Positions 15,753-24,936 of a stretch of DNA of 34,010 nt are shown here, in pieces; within the stretch, counting starts at the first letter, position 1, and each line of letters starts with the position of its first letter. The stretch comes from Synechococcus sp. UW140 (GTDB taxonomy: Bacteria; Cyanobacteriota; Cyanobacteriia; PCC-6307; Cyanobiaceae). Below the pieces are notes generated by a model. The model worked only from the letters and a program-made list of their open reading frames with translations, did no database searches and was not told the origin of the DNA. Position numbers and translations under genes: made by a program. The stretch covers positions 1 through 34,010 of the forward strand of contig CAMAPJ010000023.1 of assembly GCA_945860085.1 (NCBI GenBank). Reading direction: 5' to 3'.

Positions 15753-16475
15753 ATGGCTGTTGTCACACTCGCAGAAATGATGGAGGCGGGTGCCCACTTT
15801 GGGCACCAAACACGCCGCTGGAATCCCAAGATGGCGCGCTACATCTATTGCGCCCGTAATGGTGTTCACATCATCGACCTCGTGCAGACCGCCGTCTGCA
15901 TGAACAACGCCTACAAGTGGACCCGCAGTGCCGCCCGCAGCGGCAAGCGTTTCCTCTTTGTCGGCACCAAGAAACAGGCTTCCGAAGTGATCGCCCAGGA
16001 GGCCACCCGTTGCGGCGCGTCTTTTGTGAACCAGCGCTGGCTGGGCGGCATGCTCACCAATTGGACGACGATGCGTGCCCGTATCGATCGCCTCAAGGAT
16101 CTAGAGCGCATGGAGTCCTCTGGCGCCATCGCTATGCGGCCCAAGAAAGAAGCCGCCGTGCTGCGCCGTGAACTTGAGCGGTTGCAGAAGTATCTCGGTG
16201 GTCTCAAGAACATGCGCCGCCTCCCCGATGTGGTGATCCTGGTCGACCAACGTCGTGAGACCAACGCCGTGCTTGAGGCCCGCAAGCTCGATATCCCCCT
16301 GGTGTCGATGCTCGACACCAATTGCGATCCCGACCTCTGCGACGTGCCGATCCCCTGTAACGACGATGCCGTGCGTTCGGTGCAACTGGTGCTCGGACGG
16401 CTGGCCGATGCCATTAATGAAGGTCGCCATGGCGCCCAGGATCAGCGCGCTGGCTACGAAGACGAAGAAGGCTGA
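15753..16475 (+). CDS. rpsB: 30S ribosomal protein S2
   Basis: The 240-aa protein is S2 at its usual length: [26 protein letters not shown] at the N-terminus, [12 protein letters not shown] in the middle and [23 protein letters not shown] towards the end. S2 binds late to the small subunit. The 265-bp leader holds TTGATA (15565) and TTAATA (15585), too closely spaced to be a convincing promoter pair. tsf follows after 62 bp, the common bacterial rpsB-tsf order. Confidence 0.97.
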   Translation: MAVVTLAEMMEAGAHFGHQTRRWNPKMARYIYCARNGVHIIDLVQTAVCMNNAYKWTRSAARSGKRFLFVGTKKQASEVIAQEATRCGASFVNQRWLGGMLTNWTTMRARIDRLKDLERMESSGAIAMRPKKEAAVLRRELERLQKYLGGLKNMRRLPDVVILVDQRRETNAVLEARKLDIPLVSMLDTNCDPDLCDVPIPCNDDAVRSVQLVLGRLADAINEGRHGAQDQRAGYEDEEG

Positions 16476-16537
16476 AGCCTGAATCGGTCCTGATTTCATC
16501 CCCTCTAACGCCCTACCCCCCCACTCCCCGCCCTCCG

Positions 16538-17197
16538 ATGGCTGAGATCTCAGCGAAGCTGGTCAAGGAACTGCGCGACAAGACCGGCGCAGGCATGATG
16601 GATTGCAAGAAGGCCCTCGGTGAGTCCGGTGGCGACACCGCTAAGGCCACCGAATGGCTGCGCCAGAAAGGCATTGCGACGGCCGAGAAAAAATCCGGCC
16701 GCACGGCCGCTGAAGGCGCGATCGGTAGCTACATCCACACCGGAGCCCGGGTCGGTGTGCTGGTTGAACTGAACTGTGAAACTGATTTCGTCGCCCGCGG
16801 CGATCTCTTCCAAGACCTGCTGCGCAATGTCGCCATGCAGATCGCGGCCTGCCCCAACGTTGAATTCGTCAGCACCGCCGACATCCCCAAGGACGTTTCG
16901 GAGCGCGAAAAATCGATCGAAATGGGTCGCGACGACCTGGCCGGTAAGCCCGATGCCATGAAGGTGAAAATCGTCGAAGGCCGCATCGGCAAGCGGCTCA
17001 AGGAGCTCGCCCTGCTCGAGCAGCCGTTCATCAAGGACAGCGCCATCACCGTGGAAGAGCTGGTCAAGCAGGTGGCCGGCAAGATCGGCGAGAACATCCA
17101 GATCCGCCGCTTCACCCGTTACACCCTGGGTGAAGGCATTGAGGTTGAGCAAAGCGACTTCGCCGCTGAAGTCGCCGCCATGACCATCTCCGCCTGA
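16538..17197 (+). CDS. tsf: Elongation factor Ts
   Basis: The 219-aa protein is the nucleotide exchange factor for EF-Tu. The N-terminal UBA-like domain ([19 protein letters not shown]) and the core TDFV motif in CETDFVAR are intact. It is shorter than the E. coli protein but normal for cyanobacteria. The next gene begins 13 bp downstream, so the transcript probably continues. Confidence 0.97.
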   Translation: MAEISAKLVKELRDKTGAGMMDCKKALGESGGDTAKATEWLRQKGIATAEKKSGRTAAEGAIGSYIHTGARVGVLVELNCETDFVARGDLFQDLLRNVAMQIAACPNVEFVSTADIPKDVSEREKSIEMGRDDLAGKPDAMKVKIVEGRIGKRLKELALLEQPFIKDSAITVEELVKQVAGKIGENIQIRRFTRYTLGEGIEVEQSDFAAEVAAMTISA

Positions 17198-17210
17198 GCC
17201 GCCGGCCCCA

Positions 17211-19172
17211 TTGCATCCCAACAGCAGCCCCCTGGCGGAGGCCGAGCGCCAACTGGAGCTGCAAAGGCAGCTGATCTTGGTGCTCACTCCAGAGCTCTAT
17301 CGCCAGTTGGCCCTTTATCTGCAAGTGCTCCGCAAGGGCCTGTTGCACTCGGTGCAGCAGGCCTGTTTCCATTTGGCAACCCAGACCTACCCGGAGCGCT
17401 TCAGTGCCATCGGTGCCAGCCGCCGCAGGGAGCTGCAGGAGCGGCTGCAGGCCCTAGTGCAGCGCTGCAACTGCCTGCTCACCGTTGAACAGCTAATGGG
17501 CTTGGCGGCCCAGCTGCAAAGCCGCCAGGAACGGCAGCGGCGGCGTGACCAGCAACGCCTGTTGCTGGCCCTGGCCGCGGAACAGGACAACCAGGACGAC
17601 TCGGATGATGGCGAAAGTAGCCAAGGGGACGACTTAGGGCCCGTGTCGTCGCCCCAGCAGCGGGGCTCAGTGCATTTGGGCCTCGACTTGCCGCTTAGTG
17701 CCGATCTCTTTGGTGAGGGCTTCGAGGGTTTGAGTGCCTGGCTAGCAGGGTTTGCCAAACTGCCGGATTCCAATCCATCAGGCCCGACGGCAGCTTCGGC
17801 CGATTCAGACGCGGGCGGCCAGGAACCCCTGGGTTCGGCGGCAGAGGACTGCACGCCCAGTGTCGACCCGGATCTGGAGTCAGGCCAGGCCCTAGATCTC
17901 GCTTCTGGTCCAGCCCCTGACCCGGAGCCGGCCGACGAACCGAACCGTCCTGCTGATCAGGACCTTGATGAAGAAAGGGCGTTGGGCACCGAGCTGTTCA
18001 ACGAGCTGGGCCTGGCAATCGCTCTGAGTAGTGCGGGGCCCGAAGACCCGGCCCGGATCCAGGGCGGCCAAAACGTTCCGGGTCAAGTGTCTGACTCTGG
18101 ACCTCAAGATTTTGATCAGTCTCCAGGCATTGATCAGACCCCAGGCATTGATCCTGATCAGGATCTAGGCGAAGACTCCACGCAGGGACAGGACCAATCA
18201 GGTCAGGCTCCCAGGGCTCAGGACCGTTCTGCCCAGGCGTCCCCGCCGCCCAGCCCTGGCTCAACCCAGCAGCCCGGGGGCCAGGCGGGCTCCGGCCCCC
18301 GTCCGGGTCGCTCCGGGCGTCCCCCGTTACGGCGGAGCGCTGGTGGTAGCGGGCGCCCACGGATTGTTGCCCCTGAGGGCTCGGCCGAGGAGTTCCAGTT
18401 CTTCCAGACCCTGTTCGCCATGGCCGCCGAAGGGTTGGGTCGGGATTCGCCCGGCCTGGCCAGCCCCCGGTCCCCCGAGTCCGGCCAGGGTTCCGGGCAC
18501 GACAGCCCTGATGGCCCTGGTGATGCCCCCCCTGGCGATTCCTTGCTTCCGCCCGAGTCGGCTGCCCAGGGAGAGGGCCACTCCCAGGCGGTGCTGCCCA
18601 TCCCGATCGAACTGTTGCGCCAGGCAGGTGACCTCGGCGGGCCGCCGGCCCGGGCGAGCTGGCAACCGGAGGGCTCCTTGATGCCGAAGGACGCTCCCAG
18701 CCTGCTGGCCTGGTGGGAGGCCCTCGATGGGGCCTTGCAGCGGCGCCTGCGCAACCTCTCGAATGCGGTCAACGGCGAGCTGGTGCGGCTGGGCATTACG
18801 CGCAGCCATCTACCGATCTCCCTGCTGGATGCCGTGCTTAAGGGCCAGTTCGATCCCCTGCCGGCGCCGGCCAATCTGGTGCGGGTGCACTTGCCCTTCG
18901 GTGGCGATACCCCCGACACCAGCCCCGGGGAAGCCAGCGCCAGCTTCCCCCTTGGTGGGCCGCTGGACATGGTGGTGCTGCTGCTGCGGCCGGCCGATCT
19001 GGAATTCGAGACCCCGGCCCTGCGGGTCTGTCGCCGTCGCCTGGAGCAGACCCGGGCCCGATTGCGCACAATGGCCCAACGGCACCGCTACTGGCAGCGG
19101 CGTGTGCAGGCCCTTGAGGCAGAGCGGCAGTGGTTTCAGGACAGTCCCAACCCCAGCCGCGAGCCCGGTTAG
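17211..19172 (+). CDS. Unrecognised 653-aa protein between tsf and recG
   Basis: I do not recognise a family. Residues 1-125 are helical, Leu/Gln/Arg-rich (LILVLTPELYRQLALYLQVLR), and contain one Cys pair (CNC near 86-88). Residues 126-480 are a long Asp/Glu/Pro/Gly/Gln-rich, probably disordered region with an 18-bp duplication. Residues 490-645 look folded: LLAWWEALDGALQRRLRNLSNAVNGELVRLG, then a beta-like stretch (LDMVVLLLRPADLEFETP) and a C-terminal coiled coil (RRRLEQTRARLRTMAQRHRYW). There is no signal peptide or membrane segment. The TTG start is 13 bp after tsf and lacks a clear SD; the 3' end overlaps the recG frame by 43 bp. Confidence 0.8.
   Translation: MHPNSSPLAEAERQLELQRQLILVLTPELYRQLALYLQVLRKGLLHSVQQACFHLATQTYPERFSAIGASRRRELQERLQALVQRCNCLLTVEQLMGLAAQLQSRQERQRRRDQQRLLLALAAEQDNQDDSDDGESSQGDDLGPVSSPQQRGSVHLGLDLPLSADLFGEGFEGLSAWLAGFAKLPDSNPSGPTAASADSDAGGQEPLGSAAEDCTPSVDPDLESGQALDLASGPAPDPEPADEPNRPADQDLDEERALGTELFNELGLAIALSSAGPEDPARIQGGQNVPGQVSDSGPQDFDQSPGIDQTPGIDPDQDLGEDSTQGQDQSGQAPRAQDRSAQASPPPSPGSTQQPGGQAGSGPRPGRSGRPPLRRSAGGSGRPRIVAPEGSAEEFQFFQTLFAMAAEGLGRDSPGLASPRSPESGQGSGHDSPDGPGDAPPGDSLLPPESAAQGEGHSQAVLPIPIELLRQAGDLGGPPARASWQPEGSLMPKDAPSLLAWWEALDGALQRRLRNLSNAVNGELVRLGITRSHLPISLLDAVLKGQFDPLPAPANLVRVHLPFGGDTPDTSPGEASASFPLGGPLDMVVLLLRPADLEFETPALRVCRRRLEQTRARLRTMAQRHRYWQRRVQALEAERQWFQDSPNPSREPG
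18114..18149. repeat. 18-bp duplication in the tsf-recG protein
   Basis: Two near-identical 18-mers (18114-18131 and 18132-18149, sharing GATCAG and CCAGGCATT) encode Asp-Gln-Ser/Thr-Pro-Gly-Ile in the disordered middle region. Further GATC-rich half-copies follow up to about 18170. Confidence 0.75.
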
Positions 19173-21781
19173 CCGGCGCCGCCCCCGGGCCGGCCAGCCC
19201 CGGCGCAGGGGCGGCATCGCCCACCGCCGCGAGCTCCACCCCCGCGACACCTACCGCCGCGACACCTACCGGAGGATCCGCCGCCTTTTCCCAATGGGTT
19301 CGGCCCCTGCAACAGGCCCTAGAGCTGGAGGCACAGCGCGGCTTCGCCAATCTCCAAGGGCGCCGCGAACAGTTCAGCACGTTCCTGGCGCGCCAGTGCG
19401 GGGAGCCTCCGGCTGGCCTGTCGTCCCCAGATCAGGGGGCCCTGCGCCAGCTCGCTGACGACTACCGCCTCTACGACAGCTTCAGCCAGGCCCGTCGCCA
19501 GAGCCTGGTGCGCCGCAGCCGCCAGCGCCTGCACGACATCCAGCGGGGCCTGCAGCCCGTTGCGCCGCCGGCGCCGCCGCGTCTGACCCGGGTCAAGGAG
19601 ACCCCGGGCGAGGCGCCCAGCCGCCCGTTGGCCGGCCTCCAGCCCCAGACCCCCCTGGGCCAGATTCGCGGCATTGGTCCCAAGAGTGCCGAAAAACTGG
19701 CCGCCCTGGGCCTGCTCGTCGCCCGAGATCTGATTCGCTATTATCCGCGCGACTATCTCGATTACGCCAACCTGGTGCGCATCGCTGCCCTAGAGCCGGG
19801 CTCCACCGCCACGATCGTGGCCACGGTGCGGCGCACTAGTAGTTTCACTAGCCCCCGCAATCCCAATCTTTCGATCCTGGAACTGCAGCTGCAAGATCCC
19901 ACCGGTCGCCTGCGGGTGACCCGCTTTTTCGCCGGCAAGCGCTTCAGCTCGCCGGGTTGGTTGAAGTCCCAGGAGCGCCAGTTTCCGGCCGGTTGCACGG
20001 TGGCGGTCAGTGGCCTGGTCAAGGAAACCCCTTATGGCCCCGGCTTCCAGGAGCCGCTGATGGAGGTGCTGGAGAGTCCGAATGCGCCCGTTCAGAGCCG
20101 CCAGATTGGCCGGCTCCTGCCTGTCTACGGGCTCACCGAGGGCCTGACGGCTGATCGGGTTCGCCAGGCTGTTGAGCCCCTACTGGCGGCGGTGCAGGCC
20201 TGGGGCGACCCCTTACCCGGCCAGTTGTTGCAGCAGCAGCAGCTCCTGGATTTGCCTACGGCCCTGGTGCAGATCCATCAGCCAGACGACCAGCAGCAGC
20301 TGGCGGCGGCCCGGCGGCGCCTGGTGTTCGATGAATTTCTGATGCTGCAGCTCGGGCTGCTGCAACGGCGCCGCCAGCTCACCACCAACCCGGCGCCGCC
20401 CCTGGCCTTGGCGGCCCCTAGGGGCCAGGGGACAGCCGCAGGCGGGTCTGGCGAGGCCGACGGCCTGATGGCGGCCTTCTTGAAGCTGCTGCCTTTTCCG
20501 CTCACCGGCGCCCAGAGGCGGGTGCTGGCCGAGATCCATGTCGATCTGGCTCGGGACCAGGCGATGGCTCGGTTGGTGCAGGGGGATGTCGGCAGTGGCA
20601 AAACCGTGGTGGCGATTGCGTCCCTGCTCACGGCGATCGATGCGGGCTGCCAGGGGGCCCTGATGGCGCCCACGGAGGTGCTGGCGGCCCAGCACTACCA
20701 AAAGCTCTGCGAGTGGCTGCCCCAGCTGCATGTGAGCGTTGCCTTGCTCACGGGTTCGACCCCGGCCAAGCGGCGGCGCGAGCTGCTGGCCGACCTCGAC
20801 AACGGCACCCTCAAAATTCTGGTGGGCACCCATGCCCTGCTGGAAGATCCGGTGCGCTTCGCCCGCCTCGGCTTGGTGGTGGTTGATGAGCAACACCGCT
20901 TTGGCGTGCACCAACGCCATCGATTGCTCAATAAGGGCCTGCAACCCCACCTGCTGACGATGACGGCGACGCCGATTCCCCGCACCCTGGCCCTCTCGAT
21001 CCATGGCGATCTCGATGTCAGCCAGATCGATGAATTACCGCCAGGCCGCACACCGATTCGTACCCTGCTGATTAAGGCCAGCGAGCGCCAACAGGCCTAC
21101 GACCTGATTCGCCGCGAGGTAGAGGCCGGCCAGAGGGCTTATGTGGTTTTGCCCCTGGTAGAGGAGTCGGAGAAGCTCGAATTGCGCTCGGCAGTGGAGG
21201 TTCATCGCCAGCTCAGCGAGGAGGTGTTCCCTGACCTCAGCGTCGGTCTGCTGCATGGCCGCCTAGCCAGCGCCGAGAAGCAGGCGGCGATCGGAGCCTT
21301 TGCCGCGGGCGAGACCCAGGTGTTGGTGTCGACCACGGTGGTGGAGGTCGGGGTGGATGTGCCGGAGGCGAGCGTGATGGTGATCGAGCATGCCGATCGC
21401 TTTGGCCTGTCCCAGCTGCACCAGCTGCGCGGCCGGGTCGGCCGGGGTGCGGCGGCCTCCCATTGCCTGCTGATCAACGACAGCCGCAATGCCCAGGCCC
21501 GCCAGCGGCTGGAGGTGTTGGTGCGCTCCAGTGATGGCTTCGAGATCGCCGAGATGGACCTGCGCCTGCGCGGTCCGGGCCAGGTGCTGGGCACGCGCCA
21601 ATCCGGCCTGCCGGATCTGGCCCTGGCTAGCCTCAGCGACGATGGGGCCGTGCTCGACCAAGCCCGGGAGGCAGCCCAGGCCCTGATGGCCAGCGATCCC
21701 GACCTCGCCCAACACCCGGCGCTGGCCGCCGCCCTGGCCGAACAACGCCAGCGGCTCACCCAGCTGGATCGGCTCAACTAA
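19130..21781 (+). CDS. recG: ATP-dependent DNA helicase RecG
   Basis: RecG remodels stalled forks and branched DNA intermediates. The wedge/OB region is seen at IRGIGPKSAEKLAALGL and in the beta-rich part after it. The helicase core has GDVGSGKT (485-492), the DEQH box (586-589), TMTATPIPRTLA and QLRGRVGRG, all intact. The 883-aa length is long because of an extra N-terminal region of about 180 residues, as in cyanobacterial and plant RecG, beginning with an Ala/Pro/Thr-rich stretch that includes a 15-bp duplication near 19242-19271. GTG 19130 lies inside the upstream gene; the exact start is uncertain because this tail is not conserved-looking. Confidence 0.95.
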   Translation: MVSGQSQPQPRARLAGAAPGPASPGAGAASPTAASSTPATPTAATPTGGSAAFSQWVRPLQQALELEAQRGFANLQGRREQFSTFLARQCGEPPAGLSSPDQGALRQLADDYRLYDSFSQARRQSLVRRSRQRLHDIQRGLQPVAPPAPPRLTRVKETPGEAPSRPLAGLQPQTPLGQIRGIGPKSAEKLAALGLLVARDLIRYYPRDYLDYANLVRIAALEPGSTATIVATVRRTSSFTSPRNPNLSILELQLQDPTGRLRVTRFFAGKRFSSPGWLKSQERQFPAGCTVAVSGLVKETPYGPGFQEPLMEVLESPNAPVQSRQIGRLLPVYGLTEGLTADRVRQAVEPLLAAVQAWGDPLPGQLLQQQQLLDLPTALVQIHQPDDQQQLAAARRRLVFDEFLMLQLGLLQRRRQLTTNPAPPLALAAPRGQGTAAGGSGEADGLMAAFLKLLPFPLTGAQRRVLAEIHVDLARDQAMARLVQGDVGSGKTVVAIASLLTAIDAGCQGALMAPTEVLAAQHYQKLCEWLPQLHVSVALLTGSTPAKRRRELLADLDNGTLKILVGTHALLEDPVRFARLGLVVVDEQHRFGVHQRHRLLNKGLQPHLLTMTATPIPRTLALSIHGDLDVSQIDELPPGRTPIRTLLIKASERQQAYDLIRREVEAGQRAYVVLPLVEESEKLELRSAVEVHRQLSEEVFPDLSVGLLHGRLASAEKQAAIGAFAAGETQVLVSTTVVEVGVDVPEASVMVIEHADRFGLSQLHQLRGRVGRGAAASHCLLINDSRNAQARQRLEVLVRSSDGFEIAEMDLRLRGPGQVLGTRQSGLPDLALASLSDDGAVLDQAREAAQALMASDPDLAQHPALAAALAEQRQRLTQLDRLN

Positions 21782-21845
21782 GGGGTCGATGGAGGCGGAT
21801 CGCGATGGCCTGTCCCCTCTGCATGTCTGCTGCAGGCTGTCCTTT

Positions 21846-21957
21846 GAATATGGTCCGCTGAATCCGGTCCGCTGAATATGGTCCGCTGAATCCGGTCCTC
21901 CTAATCCGGTCTTCCTAATCTGATCCTCTGAATCCGGGCTTCTGAAACCGGTTTGAG
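21846..21957. repeat. 14-bp tandem repeat array downstream of recG
   Basis: Eight consecutive 14-bp units start at 21846, 21860, 21874, 21888, 21902, 21916, 21930 and 21944. The consensus is TGAATCCGGTCCGC; the first four alternate ATATGG and ATCCGG, and the last four are more diverged. Fourteen is not a multiple of three and TGA recurs, so the array is non-coding. It fills most of the 238-bp gap between recG and the dipeptidase gene. Confidence 0.93.
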
Positions 21958-22019
21958 CCGCCTGCGGCCCCGCTTGAATGGCTGGTGGAACTGGGTGCTG
22001 CTGGCCCTTCCCTGACGCC

Positions 22020-22769
22020 ATGACCCCTGAAGCCCCAGTCCAACGCCCCTGGAGCCCCATCCCGATCGCGGAGACGGGGGAGCCCTTGCTCGCCATCCCC
22101 GCTTCCCTGCTGCGCCTGGAGCCCCATCCCTACCGGGCCCTGGGTGCTCCCTATGGAGCCCAGGGCGATCCCTTTCGCCTGCGTTCAAGAGTGGTGGAGC
22201 AACTGCTGGCGGCCGAGCGCGGCCTGGCCGCCCTGCGGCCGGGCTGGAGGCTGCTGATCTTCGATGCCTGGCGGCCTCTGGCGGTGCAGCGCTTTATGGT
22301 CCAGCAGGCGATTGGCGAGCAATGCCGATTGCAGGGGGTGGATCCCCAGGAGCCATCGGCGGCCTTGGCGGCGATCGTGACGGAGGTGGGCCGCTTCTGG
22401 GCGCCCCCCAGCGATGATCCGGCCACGCCGCCGCCCCACAGCACCGGCGCCGCCGTGGACCTGACCCTGGCAGCCGTAGCGGGGGCCGCTGGCGAGGCGC
22501 AGCCGCTCGACCTGGGCAGCCCGATTGATGCGATCGGGGCCGTGTCGGAGCCCGACCACTTTTCGGCGGCTGCCAGAGCCATGCCCACTGCGGAGGCGGC
22601 CCACTGGCATGGCCGGCGCCAGCTGCTGCGCCAGGTGATGGAAACGGCGGGCTTTGCCCAGCACCCCAACGAGTGGTGGCATTTCAGCCTGGGTGACCAG
22701 CTCTGGGCCTGGCGCACCGGCGCCCAGACAGCTCGCTATGGCCGCTGGTTGGCGGAGTCAGACGTCTGA
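22020..22769 (+). CDS. VanX/DdpX-type D-Ala-D-Ala dipeptidase (peptidase M15D)
   Basis: The 249-aa protein carries the M15D signature: FDAWRP (Arg 85), HSTGAAVDLTL with zinc ligands His 140 and Asp 147, and EWWHFS with catalytic Glu 218 and zinc ligand His 221. The family hydrolyses D-alanyl-D-alanine or related dipeptides, so the likely role is turnover of peptidoglycan precursors. No vanH or vanA-like gene is nearby, so a resistance role is not indicated. ATG 22020 is preferred over an upstream TTG at 21978. No signal peptide is visible, which fits a cytoplasmic enzyme. Confidence 0.9.
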   Translation: MTPEAPVQRPWSPIPIAETGEPLLAIPASLLRLEPHPYRALGAPYGAQGDPFRLRSRVVEQLLAAERGLAALRPGWRLLIFDAWRPLAVQRFMVQQAIGEQCRLQGVDPQEPSAALAAIVTEVGRFWAPPSDDPATPPPHSTGAAVDLTLAAVAGAAGEAQPLDLGSPIDAIGAVSEPDHFSAAARAMPTAEAAHWHGRRQLLRQVMETAGFAQHPNEWWHFSLGDQLWAWRTGAQTARYGRWLAESDV

Positions 22770-22840
22770 ACAGCTGGCCTGATGAGCCTGGCCCCAAGAG
22801 CCGGCCACAAGGTTTCGAGCTAAGCCTCGGCCCGCCGGAG

Positions 22841-24694
22841 TTACTCCTTGGGCAACAGGGCGAGCACGGCTTCGCGGCCAAGCGAGTGGATGTGGTCGCC
22901 GAAGCTGCGGCGGCCTCCGGCCTCGCCCCAGCCGCGCAGCAGGGGTTCCAGAGTGGTTTCGAGGCTGTCAAGGTTGAGACGCTCGAGGTAGGGCTCAGCC
23001 AGGCGGCTGAGGTTGGGGGTACCCCCCAGCCAGAGCTGGTATTGGTTAGGGCCGCTACCCACCAGGCCCAGTTCGGCCATGTAGGGCCGGGCGCAGCCAT
23101 TGGGACAGCCGGTGACGCGCACCAGGATCGGACGCTCGATTTGTAGCTGGCGCAACTGGCTTTCCAGTCGCTCAAGGATCGCGGGCAGGCCCCGTTCCGC
23201 TTCGGTCACCGCCAGGCCGCAGAGGGGCAGGGCCGGGCAGGCGAGGGCGTGGCGGGCCAGCAGGGTGGTTTCGCCGGGGTTGTCGATGCCGAGCGCCGCT
23301 AGGGCGGCAACCACACTGGCCTTCTGGGCGGGGCCGATGTTGCAGAGCAACAGGTCTTGATTGGGGGTGAGGCGGATCTCTAGCTGGTAGGTAGCCACCA
23401 GTTGGCGCAGCCCCGCCTTGAAGGCGCCGGAGATTCGGCCACTGAGCACGGGCAGGCCCACAAACCAACGGCCATTGCCCTGGCGATGCCAGCCCAGGTA
23501 GTCCTCCAGTTTGCTGGTGGGCTCGGCGTGGAGCGCCTTGATCGGCTGGGTGAAGTAGCGGTCGGTCAGTTCCGTTTTGAACCAGGCGACGCCGCGCTCG
23601 TGGATCAGATATTTCATGCGCGAATGGCGCCGCTGCTGGCGATCGCCGTGGTCCCGTTGCAGGGCGGCAATCGCCTGCACCAGATCGAGCACATGCTCGG
23701 CCGCCACATAGCCGAGCGGATCGGCGGTGCGGGCGAAGGTCTCTTCCTTGTTATGGGTGCGGCCCATGCCACCGCCCACATAAACATTGCAGCCACGCAA
23801 CTTGCCGTTGGGATAGGCGAAGGCCACCAGGCCGATGTCCTGGGTGAGCAGGTCCACTGAGTTGTCGCCGGGAACAGTCACGGCGATCTTGAACTTGCGC
23901 GGCAGGTAGGTGGAGCCGTAGAGGGGCTCGTTGACATCGCCGCTGAACACACCGCCTTCCAGTTGGCGCTTACGCACCTTTTTCACCGGGGCGCTTGGCT
24001 TGATTCGGTAGCTCAGTTCGCCATCGACCCAGAGGTCCAGGTAAGAGCCCTCGGCGGCGGTGGGGGTGAGCAGGTCGGCAATCTCATCGGCGAGGCGGCG
24101 AGCCGCCGGGTAGGCGCCCTTCTCATACGGCGCTGCCGGCGCCATCACGTTGCGGTTGATGTCACCGCAGGCGGCCAGGGTGGAGCCCATGGAGCGCACA
24201 ATCGTGCCGATCACCTCCTTGAGGTTGTCCTTGCGCACGCCATGCATCTGGAAGGCCTGGCGGGTGGTGGCCCGCAGGCTGGCGTTGCCGAGCCGATCGG
24301 CCAGCTCGTCCATGGCCAGAAACAGGCTGGCGGGGATGCGACCGCCGGGGCTGCGCAGGCGCAGCATCATCTGCCAGTCCTTCTCCTGGCCTTTCTGGCG
24401 GTTTTCGCGGTTGTCCTGTTGGTAGCTGCCGTGGAATTTGAGCAGCTGCACGGCGCCATCACTGAAGTGGTGGGCCTCGTTGGCTAGTTCGGTGGCCAGG
24501 GGTTCTTTGAGGTAGCCGCTGTCGGCCTTGAGCTGTTCGAACTTGGTCGGGTCGCTGCCGCTGGCCAGGCTGGCAAAGGCCCCCTGATCGCCCTGCAGCT
24601 GCGGCGGCACCCCCACCGGGGTCTTGGTTGTCGGGATCAGGGCCTGCTGCAAGCCATCCGGGGAATCTGAGGGGTGCCCTGGAGTCACGGTCAC
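22841..24694 (-). CDS. sir: Ferredoxin-sulfite reductase
   Basis: The 617-aa siroheme/4Fe-4S enzyme reduces sulfite to sulfide with six electrons from ferredoxin in assimilatory sulfur metabolism. The cluster ligands are complete: Cys 486 and Cys 492 (CPALPLC) and Cys 530 and Cys 534 (TGCPNGC). The N-terminal half contains LLKFHGSYQQDNR and RQAFQMHG. The lack of flavoprotein linkage and the overall sequence favour the ferredoxin-dependent plant/cyanobacterial type over NADPH-dependent CysI. GTG 24694 is used as start; GTG 24688 is possible. The gene is convergent with the dipeptidase gene and divergent from glyS. Confidence 0.94.
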   Translation of the reverse strand: MTVTPGHPSDSPDGLQQALIPTTKTPVGVPPQLQGDQGAFASLASGSDPTKFEQLKADSGYLKEPLATELANEAHHFSDGAVQLLKFHGSYQQDNRENRQKGQEKDWQMMLRLRSPGGRIPASLFLAMDELADRLGNASLRATTRQAFQMHGVRKDNLKEVIGTIVRSMGSTLAACGDINRNVMAPAAPYEKGAYPAARRLADEIADLLTPTAAEGSYLDLWVDGELSYRIKPSAPVKKVRKRQLEGGVFSGDVNEPLYGSTYLPRKFKIAVTVPGDNSVDLLTQDIGLVAFAYPNGKLRGCNVYVGGGMGRTHNKEETFARTADPLGYVAAEHVLDLVQAIAALQRDHGDRQQRRHSRMKYLIHERGVAWFKTELTDRYFTQPIKALHAEPTSKLEDYLGWHRQGNGRWFVGLPVLSGRISGAFKAGLRQLVATYQLEIRLTPNQDLLLCNIGPAQKASVVAALAALGIDNPGETTLLARHALACPALPLCGLAVTEAERGLPAILERLESQLRQLQIERPILVRVTGCPNGCARPYMAELGLVGSGPNQYQLWLGGTPNLSRLAEPYLERLNLDSLETTLEPLLRGWGEAGGRRSFGDHIHSLGREAVLALLPKE

Positions 24695-24730
24695 AGCATC
24701 GCCTTTATCAAGTTCGACCGTAGCGAAACG

Positions 24731-24770
24731 CCCCTAGCGATCAGCGTGCGGGGTTACATGTCCCTAGGGG
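24731..24770. promoter_or_regulatory. Inverted repeat between sir and glyS
   Basis: CCCCTAG (24731-24737) and its complement CTAGGGG (24764-24770) are separated by 26 bp in the 242-bp divergent gap, 37 bp upstream of the sir start. The right arm sits in the palindrome CCCTAGGG. It could be an operator for sir, but no known binding consensus is matched, and chance is possible in GC-rich DNA. Confidence 0.25.
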
Positions 24771-24936
24771 GGAGGTTGGGTGCGGGTGGGCTGGCCTGGC
24801 TCCTGGGTCCGTTCTGGTTCCAAGCGCCCGCAGGGGCTCCAGGCCTGGCCTAATCCTCGGCAACGGGGCAGCAGCCCCAGCGGCATCCCAGGCCCCTGCC
24901 CCTCCATACACTCAGCCCATTGCTTGCGCCAGCCCC

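Noticed and set aside
22020..22769. Vancomycin-resistance determinant
   Set aside because: Only the VanX-like dipeptidase is present, with no ligase or dehydrogenase partner; a housekeeping role in peptidoglycan turnover is more likely.
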